Origin: Thalassia testudinum
Lineage: Eukaryota > Streptophyta > Magnoliopsida > Alismatales > Hydrocharitaceae
Assembly: GCA_037157565.1 (NCBI GenBank)
Contig: JAZHRO010000012.1
Coordinates: forward strand, 2,382,501 to 2,446,500
Length of the DNA: 64,000 nucleotides
Reading direction: 5' to 3'
In this document: piece after piece, positions 57,681 through 64,000 of the stretch
Layout: every line of letters starts with the position of its first letter
Position numbering within the stretch: position 1 is the first letter of the stretch
Translations under genes and position numbers: made by a program
The notes under the pieces: model-generated
Seen by the model: the letters and a program-made list of their open reading frames with translations, nothing else
Databases searched by the model: none
Told to the model about the DNA's origin: nothing

Positions 57681-58600
57681 TTTGTAACATGAAACTCCTC
57701 AACGCATCAATCCATATAATATACACCTTATGCACATCCTACCTCCACCTTATTAGACTCCAACATATTATAGATCTCAATTTGAGTACGGGAGAAAACT
57801 TTACACCAACGACACCACAGCAACCACCATGCCACAGCAACCCCAAACTCCTCACAACTTGCATCCCCCCCGCCCCCGTCCTCTCCCTTCAAAGAATAAA
57901 GATCTTCCATCCATAAGGAAGCTCCACTCAAATCCGATTCCCAAACCCCTACAAGGACGGGTCTTTCCAGTCGGTGGCATTTCATTAAACACCTTGCAAG
58001 CGCAACACCACAGCAATCATCACCACCACCAACACGACCACGAGACCACCACCACCAGCACCACCACGAGACCACTACCACCAGCACCTCGACAACACCA
58101 CCATTGCAAAGGCAACGCCGCCGCCGCCAATACCATGTGAGCCTAACACCCACAACAAGAACACAAAAGGTGGGGCATGAATAGAGCGAGTACCTCTACC
58201 AGAGGGAGATCGACAGCGGCGGGTATCACGGCGTTGAAAGAAGACAACATCAAGGTGAAGACGATAAGATTGGGTGCGACAGGCGGGAAGGAGGCGAGAT
58301 CAGGAGGGGAAGAAAGCAAGAGAGATAGGGAAAGATTGAGCGAGATCAAGAGATTAATACCATACGTTGGGGAGATAGTGGAGCAGAGGAGGCAATCGGG
58401 GTCGACAATGGAATATCGAGAGAGATCAGAAACGGTAAATGATGGTGAATAGGAAATGTGAAGGGAGGTCGGAGGCGAGGTTCAATTTTTTTTTCACCCT
58501 TCGCAAACAGGGGTCCCGTGCGATGTTCTTCTCCTTCGAACGGGAGGCGCGCGTGAGGGTTTAAGGAAAAATTTGTAGCCACGGCATTTCTGATGTCCCT
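57681..58600 (-). other. GC-rich, 5'UTR-like segment of a captured gene (tentative)
   Basis: It differs sharply from its AT-rich surroundings. It holds a CCACCA-type low-complexity stretch (58010-58110) and, on the minus strand from about 58560, CT-rich text (CTCTCTCGATATTCC, CCTCTGCTCCACTATCTCCC, AACGTATGG with a possible donor near 58365) resembling a plant 5' leader. It could be a captured first exon. The frames at 57728-58153 and 57829-58140 are driven by the CAC repeat. Confidence 0.35.
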
Positions 58601-59159
58601 CCCATGTAATTTTTTTTTTCCCTCGAATCAAGTTCCATTAGGATGATGGACATGTTTAATACTTTTATTTGACGTTTTATTCAAATTTTGTAAAGTAAAT
58701 ATTTCTGATAATTTAATATATACACATATTTACTTTCTAAATAAATATTTGTTAGAATCTTTAAATCTAATTATCTCGATATCATTATCGTACGATATTA
58801 AAGTATAAAATATAAGAAAAGATAATTATTATTTCTAATTATAAAGAAGTGCCAAATAATAATTTCTAATTCATCATGACATATAGATTAATGGTATGAT
58901 AAAGAAATATATTTTCAAGCCTATTTCCTACAAACAGTAATTATCCATATTCAAGATATCTATAGCGATAATTTTTGCCAGTAAGTTTTCTTGAGAAATT
59001 AGGATAGTAAAATATATTATGTATAAAAGCATATAAATTCATCTCTAATGCTAATCGTTAATCATCAAGTTTTTTTTAGCAATATATATTTCTTTTACCA
59101 TTAGATTACTTAAAGATTAAAATATTTGTATATTATACATCATACATACATACATACAT
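58601..59159. other. AT-rich spacer with short microsatellite
   Basis: Very AT-rich, no gene. A (CATA)n tract lies at about 59141-59165. Confidence 0.5.
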
Positions 59160-59738
59160 ACATATATATATAAGGGCATATGCATTTGCCACTAAAATTA
59201 TTTATGAGTCGACAAAAGATTTATAACGTCACATAAAAAATTTGACATTAAATCAAAGATAATAGAGATAAATTTCTTTTATGGCACTATTTTATTTTCC
59301 ACTAAAAATCATTTTCTTACCTTTAAATTATGTTTGAAAGTAATAATGAAAAAATGAATACACTTATAGTGGCACAAATATTTGCCATTGATATTAATTC
59401 TCGGTTATTAAAACATTTTTAGTTGCATACACTTGTAATGCCACTAAGCTACTTTTGAAAGATTAGTGTAATAATATGTGTCATACATGTAGAGGCAAAT
59501 ATTTTTGCCACTAATGCTAATCGTTGTTTGACAAAAAGAAAAATAGTGGCATAATTTTTATTTTACCTCTAAATCATACATATAGTAGCATATATATTTG
59601 CCACAAAAACTAATTATCATCCACAAAAATGTTATAGTGGCATATACAACAAATGTACAGCTAAATCAAAAAAATTAGTGGCAAATGCATTATATGCCAC
59701 AATATAATTCATCACTAAAGACTATTTTTTTTGTAGTG
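59160..59738. repeat. Right CACTA subterminal repeats and terminal repeat
   Basis: Many TTGCCACTAA and TAGTGGCA motifs (about 59178, 59380, 59440, 59510, 59556, 59605, 59637, 59672-59700), ending in TTTTTTTTGTAGTG. This mirrors 43646-44195. Confidence 0.65.
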
Positions 59739-60137
59739 TAGAATGTCCTTCAGGCCAAAGATAGGTTGGGCAAACAGTTCGACAACCACAACAAGACTTG
59801 TCTCTATCTTGCAAAAAGCACTAGCAACCATCATGATTACTTTAGTAGCATCAACAACAAGAATTGCAACAGCAGTAGCAACACCAACAACCACAATAGT
59901 AGCAAGAACTACAATAGTAGGAACACCATCAGTAACAACAATGGCTTCCGTGGTAACAATAGCCTCAACAACAGCCAATAACAGTAGTGGCACCAACATA
60001 AGGGGCAGAACTAATACCCAAGGCAAAAAGGGTGCCACCCACTTGTATTAGGAGACTAATTTTGGTATCCATGTAGAGAAGAGGCTCTCATGGTCTCTTA
60101 GGCATGGTAGAGGAAGGATGGTTCTCTAGATCAAACC
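59739..60137. other. Low-complexity CAA/ACA-rich segment, function unknown
   Basis: One plus frame (59766-59981) would encode an Asn/Ser-rich peptide, another a Thr-rich one; neither has a domain. It is open in several frames because of the CAAC/AACA repeat. It might be the decayed interior of a copia element, but I cannot show that. Confidence 0.3.
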
Positions 60138-60150
60138 CTCTCTAATATCA
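60138..60150 (-). other. Decayed initiator-Met primer site after a copia LTR
   Basis: On the minus strand, TGATATTAGAGAG directly follows the LTR end; compare TGGTATCAGAGAG. It is unexpected here, because pol lies on the other side of the same LTR (see findings). Confidence 0.5.
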
Positions 60151-60502
60151 TGTGAAGAAAGGTGGAGTTTATTATTATTGAAACTCAAAAAGAAACCATG
60201 GGATTTGGTCTCTTTATATAGAGAGACCAATCCTACTTTCTAATCTTAATACAATCTTCTAAAATCGATAAAACATATCTCTAACTAAATCAAATCAAAT
60301 CCTAAGCATTTTTCCTAAAGGGATAATCCCAAAATAGAAAATATAAAATATGGAAAGTGGATAACATGGCAACATGATTTGTTTTTTCTCTTATACTCAA
60401 CATGGAGAATTTTGGAAGATCACCAAGTTGGAGATCACTAGAAGTTCCAATATAAACCAACCTTGAAAAACTCAGTGATGTTTTAATCAATACTTCTCAA
60501 CA
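60151..60502 (-). repeat. Copia-type LTR, 352 bp
   Basis: On the minus strand it runs from TGTTGAGAAGTATTG to TTTCTTCACA, a common copia LTR start and end. A TATA box (CTATATAAAGAG) lies near 60215-60228. The end of the pol relic lies directly upstream. Confidence 0.75.
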
Positions 60503-61380
60503 ATGACCTTATTCATTATAAGTTTCCTTTGAAAATATAGAAACTTTAGAGTGCTAAATTTATTAGCAAATATATTTGCAACTTACTCTTCTACCATTAT
60601 CAACTTCATCTTGATCACTTCTAGTACTACTTTCTTACTCAATATGTGATAGTGAACCTCCACATCCTTTAATCTTGCATAAAACATTTGACTTTCTGCT
60701 AGATAAATCACAAATAGATTATTAGAATAAACTGTTATTGGAAGTCAATAGACAGATGCAGATCCTTGAAAAGTTTCCTTCACCATCCACTCTCCTAAGC
60801 TTCCATAACTACTACTTGATATTTTGCTTTTTTTATCGATAATGACATTGTCAGTTGTCTCTTGATACATTGAGAGACTACTCATAAGCCAAGACTAAAT
60901 ACGTAGCTACTCATTGATATCTGTGTGTCATGATCTCCAGTGTAATTTGCATAACAATGGCCAACTAATCCTCATTCCTCATTTTTCTTATGAAAGATAT
61001 CGACATCTATGATTTTTTTGGTGCACCTTACCATATGTTGTATAACTTTTGGATGTGGCTTTCTTGGCTTTTGTGTATATCTACTTGCTACACTAACTGC
61101 AAAGACTATATCTTAGTTTTTGTATCATCACCTTTGATGATAAAATCATCCATATACATAGGAACTATGAATAACTTCCCTTCACTAGAATTTATGAAGA
61201 GACTTGAGATAGCAAGCATGACTTGGTATCCAAATTACAAGATGAACTCCACTATCATTCCATACCATATATGCCCTCGATGCTTGCTTCAAACTTTAGA
61301 GTGCCTTCTTCAGCTTAGAAAGATATTATGGATGCACATTATCTATTTCATGCAAATCGAAGTTTTATAAAAACCATGTT
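60503..61380 (-). pseudogene. Copia pol relic: reverse transcriptase and RNase H
   Basis: Minus-strand fragments in several frames. LSKLKKAL*SLKQASRA matches the RT block KLKKALYGLKQAPRAWY. PMYMDDFIIKGDD is the YVDD active site with Met for Val. VASRY and KPHP mark the connection. LVGHCYANYTGDHDTQIS and KRQLTMSLSIKKAKYQVVVMEA match RNase H (GYCDADWAGD, KQxTVSLSTTEAEYxA). VEVHYH-like and KFSTLKFLYFQRKL match the 3' end of pol. Many stops and frameshifts. RT N-terminus, integrase, protease and gag are absent. Confidence 0.88.
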
Positions 61381-61800
61381 GTAATATAGTCAAAACACGC
61401 AAGAACATCTTTTGAAATTTGTAATCTCAAAGTTAAAATCCAAGGTCATTTCTAGGAGCAACTAAATGCATGCAAACCACCATTTAATTGATTATAATAG
61501 AATTTGATGAACTTGTAGTATAGTTGAATTCTCTAAAATCAAACAAGTCCAAAATCACACCTTGATCCACAAAATATAAAGATGAAATTCAAAATTAAGT
61601 GCCAAGAATGAATGTCAAAGAGATTAAAAATTTTTACATTTTAATGCTCAATACAAAAAATATATATAAGTATTAATCAGATTGAGCACTAAACAATCTT
61701 TAATAATAGTGTTGGAGCATAATAATGTAATAAACCACTAGACATTCAATAATGCAAACAAAACATTAACCAAATAAGTAGAATCGCAAATTAGTCCCTA
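61381..61800. other. No gene recognised
   Basis: AT-rich sequence between the pol relic and the next LTR-like block. Nothing supported. Confidence 0.4.
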
Positions 61801-63620
61801 GAAATAAAACTTTTACCTCAAATGGATCCCTGAGAGATTTCAATTCAGCCCCTGCGGATTTCTTTTTCTTTCAAAGAGACCCTTGGCAGCAGTTAGAAGA
61901 GGAGCTCTTCTTCCTTGTCGGAGGGGACGCCGAAGTAACGCCGAACTTCCTCGCTGGGTGTCTGATGTTGTCGACGATCTAATGGTGGGGGTTGATCGAT
62001 GATCGCTAGCGATTGTGGCTACGGATGACGTCGTTGGGGTTAGGGGAGTAGATGGGTCTCTGGTATGTTCCTACGTGGACAAAGAATGGAAGCTTGGCCC
62101 TTGTCAAAGACTGTGAGACCTTCGTTGAGTCTCGACGAAGGTGGTGGGAGTGATGATTTGGTGTGGGAATGCCAAAGGTGGCCGGTAGGACTCAAGGAGG
62201 ATGGTGGCAACGGTGGGAGTCCGGTGGGTGTTTTGAGATGTTGAAGCCCTGAATTTCTTGAGAGCTTTTGACAACCATGGTCTCACGAAGGTGGCTAGGT
62301 AGTCTGCGGTGGGAGGTAGTGCGTGGAGCGAGGAGGAATGTGTCACTGAAGCTTCACTAGAGATGGTGAAGGCAGGAAGGGTGCGAATGGAGTTTGGGGT
62401 CCAATCCTACTTCTAAGGGGCTTATTCTATCCTATAGAGAAAGAGGAAGAGAAGGAGATACCTAATGGATGATGAGGAGGCAGGAGAGTGGCCAGTTTTG
62501 ACTCATCGGTCGTGAAGAAGAAGACGGCGGGAAGGTGGATTGGAGCGATGAACGGGGGAGGAGGTCAGCTTCGATGGCGAGAAGCTTGACTAGGACTTGA
62601 AGAATATGTCTACAGCCTCTATTGGCAAAGCAACACGACGAAGGATGACGGAGTAGGTCCAATGGTGCTCTAATGGCGTGATGGCTGGGAAGAGAAGGGA
62701 TTTGATGCAAAAAACTTGCGCGAACCTCCTCGAAGATGCACAACCGTTCTTTATAGAGTATTGATCTCACGAATTGAGGCAAGAAAAGGGGTCTAAAAAG
62801 GATGGTTTTAAGGCAAGAATGGAACCAATTTTGATCACAAGAATCAAGCTCCAATGATGGAATCATTAGTTGTAACTTGCATCAATACGTAGAGGATTGA
62901 ACGAGGATCAATCCCACTAAATTTGGTGGGATTTGATCGCGTGATTGGAGAGCAATTGCTCCTCAAAACTCGCCCACAGCCATGGAGAGGAGTTTCACTT
63001 GTTCCTGCTGGAGAAGAAGATGGCTGATGACATCATGACATCAGCCAGGGACTAGGATGCAAGGAATTTGGTCTTAGATGTAAGAATTTCAAAAATTAAG
63101 GGCCTAATTGTAAAGTAGGTCAAGACATAGTCCAAATGAGTCCAAATTTTTATGGTAACATAATTTAGACCCAAGGAATTTAATGGTGACTTTAATTTTA
63201 GGTTTTAATGAAGATTTATTGGTTAATTTATGTTTTAACCTAGAATGTATTAATTATTCACTTATGCCATTGTTTTAGGTCAAAATAGGTTTATTTTGTC
63301 AAATTGAATGTTTTAAATCTTAAGGAATATTTTTCAATTAATTTTAGATGATTTATATTATATTTATTTATGTGAAAACTCTTTGAATTAAAGTGATTCT
63401 TAAATTAGTATTTTTAATATGTGAATTAGCTTGATTTCTCTGAAAAACCTTAAATCAGTTAGTGTAAGCCCACTTCTTGGAAATTTAAACTTATTTGACC
63501 TTTAATTAATCATAGATTCACCCCTTACTTAATCTGCACTTATATTTGTCTGTTAAAATAGCAGAATTAACCTATTTTACAACAATTCTTCTTCAAAGGA
63601 AGAAAACTAACCTACCCCTA
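61801..63620 (-). repeat. LTR-like sequence, minus strand, degenerate
   Basis: 63060-63540 aligns with 36000-36500 in the same orientation ('gacccaaggaat..aatggtgac', 'aggtcaaaa..ggttt..tt', 'aatattttt..atgaattt'), and both with the reverse complement of 38550-39180. 61850-63000 is gtgg/gagg-rich, the reverse of the C-rich part of those LTRs. A minus TATA-like CTATAAAG lies near 62750. The ends are not resolved. The frames 62104-62346 and 62462-62866 are compositional. Confidence 0.45.
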
Positions 63621-63783
63621 GAATGATTTGTTTGAAGTGATTGGCCCACCTGAAGTGTCTCAAAAATTTTGGTCCAACAAGAAAATCATAACCAAATTAG
63701 AAGCAAGTTATTTAGAAAAGAAAATAAATGAAAATATATACAGAAAAAATATACATAAAATGATAATGGTAAGCATGAGTTGC

Positions 63784-63802
63784 TCCTCGTCAACAACACC
63801 AA
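63784..63802 (-). other. Decayed Asp-tRNA-type primer site of another Athila-like element
   Basis: On the minus strand TTGGTGTTGTTGACGAGGA followed by GCAAC resembles TTGGCGCCGTTGCCGGGGAGGCAAC of E1. A U5-like 'actacaacgcgcattttg' (minus, about 63825-63845) lies on the expected side, so this is probably the 5' LTR/interior junction of an older minus-strand element. Confidence 0.45.
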
Positions 63803-63879
63803 AATATTAATCTATTTTAATCAAATTTCAAAATGCGCGTTGTAGTATAGACGATTAGAGCGAAGTTAACATTTGAATT

Positions 63880-64000
63880 TGATGAGTGGCTACTCATCAT
63901 AGCTAAATAGCTAAAGTTAAGCTAGAAACTAGGTTAAATAATGTCAAATTAACACATAAAAAGGGTTAAGTGTGAGAATCAAAGAAAAAGACCTAAAACA
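63880..64000 (+). repeat. Start of another LTR, truncated by window end
   Basis: It begins with the near-perfect palindrome TGATGAGTGGCTACTCATCA (63880-63899). The rest matches the first ~110 bp of the minus-strand LTR at 43553 (…AAGTTAAGCTAGAAACTAGG, GGGTTAAGTGTGAGAAT). Confidence 0.55.

Larger units (their letters stand above)
43646..59738. mobile_element. Candidate non-autonomous CACTA element with captured gene pieces
   Basis: The left end CACTACAAAAGAGATAGCCTTTA (43646 on) matches the reverse complement of the right end, CACTACAAAAAAAATAGTCTTTA (59738 back). Both ends carry several hundred bp of GCCACTA/TAGTGGC repeats, as expected of CACTA subterminal regions. The span is 16.1 kb, or about 10.5 kb without the hAT insertion. 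I found no TnpD- or TnpA-like transposase. The flanking triplets TTA and TAG do not match, so the ends may belong to two related elements. Gene fragments of V-ATPase A, NHX and a mitochondrial carrier lie inside, all on the minus strand. Confidence 0.55.

Noticed and set aside
57728..58153. 141-codon Val/Trp/Cys-rich frame
   Set aside because: Generated by a CCACCA microsatellite on the other strand.
43640..59741. A 3-bp TSD that would prove a single CACTA insertion
   Set aside because: Flanking triplets are TTA and TAG; shifting the ends by one or two bases does not help. I therefore kept the element as a candidate only.

Overview
This window is nuclear DNA of a flowering plant. The evidence is plant-type LTR retrotransposons with Asp-tRNA and initiator-Met-tRNA primer sites, hAT and CACTA DNA transposons, and decayed copies of plant genes for vacuolar and mitochondrial transporters. 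The lineage cannot be fixed from the sequence. I find no intact host gene; the window is a repeat-rich block of transposons inserted into one another. LAYOUT. (1) 1-2716 is the 3' end of an Athila-like element (E0), cut by the window edge. (2) 2717-4018 is the remaining 3' part of an older LTR. (3) About 4019-41725 is one old minus-strand gypsy-type element. Its primer-binding site is at 38463-38482 and its LTR is split into 38485-38516 and 41182-41725. Its interior is non-coding and carries a 99/21-bp minisatellite. Five insertions break it up, most with readable target-site duplications (TSDs): an old Athila-like LTR (6173-15794) that itself holds a young non-autonomous element, E1 (7385-15178, TSD CTTCA); another solo LTR (15968-23146) that holds a pol-less copia element (17059-21961, TSD GTTAG); a second Athila-like element, E2 (24928-32543, TSD TCGGG); a 4.4-kb LTR block (33190-37620, TSD CTTAA/CTTAG); and a solo LTR (38522-41176, TSD TAAAG) inside the outer LTR. 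(4) 41726-43645 is LTR-like sequence. (5) 43646-59738 looks like a non-autonomous CACTA element. It carries broken pieces of three host genes (V-ATPase subunit A, a vacuolar NHX Na+/H+ antiporter, an ATP-Mg/Pi mitochondrial carrier) and contains a complete but inactive hAT transposon (50857-56455, 8-bp TSD ATCGTATA). (6) 59739-64000 holds a copia pol relic with its LTR and further degenerate LTRs. HOW IT WORKS TOGETHER. E1 and E2 share one architecture: 1.7-kb LTRs whose U3 is full of palindromes and holds a tRNA-like module with Pol III A and B boxes; an Asp-tRNA primer site; a short leader followed by a conserved ~1-kb candidate intron; one unrecognised ORF (597 codons, open in E1 and broken in E2); and a long conserved 3' region. 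No gag, protease, RT or integrase is visible in either, so they probably depended on an autonomous relative. The ORF, the leader intron, the U3 module and the CACTA gene capture are the observations most worth following.
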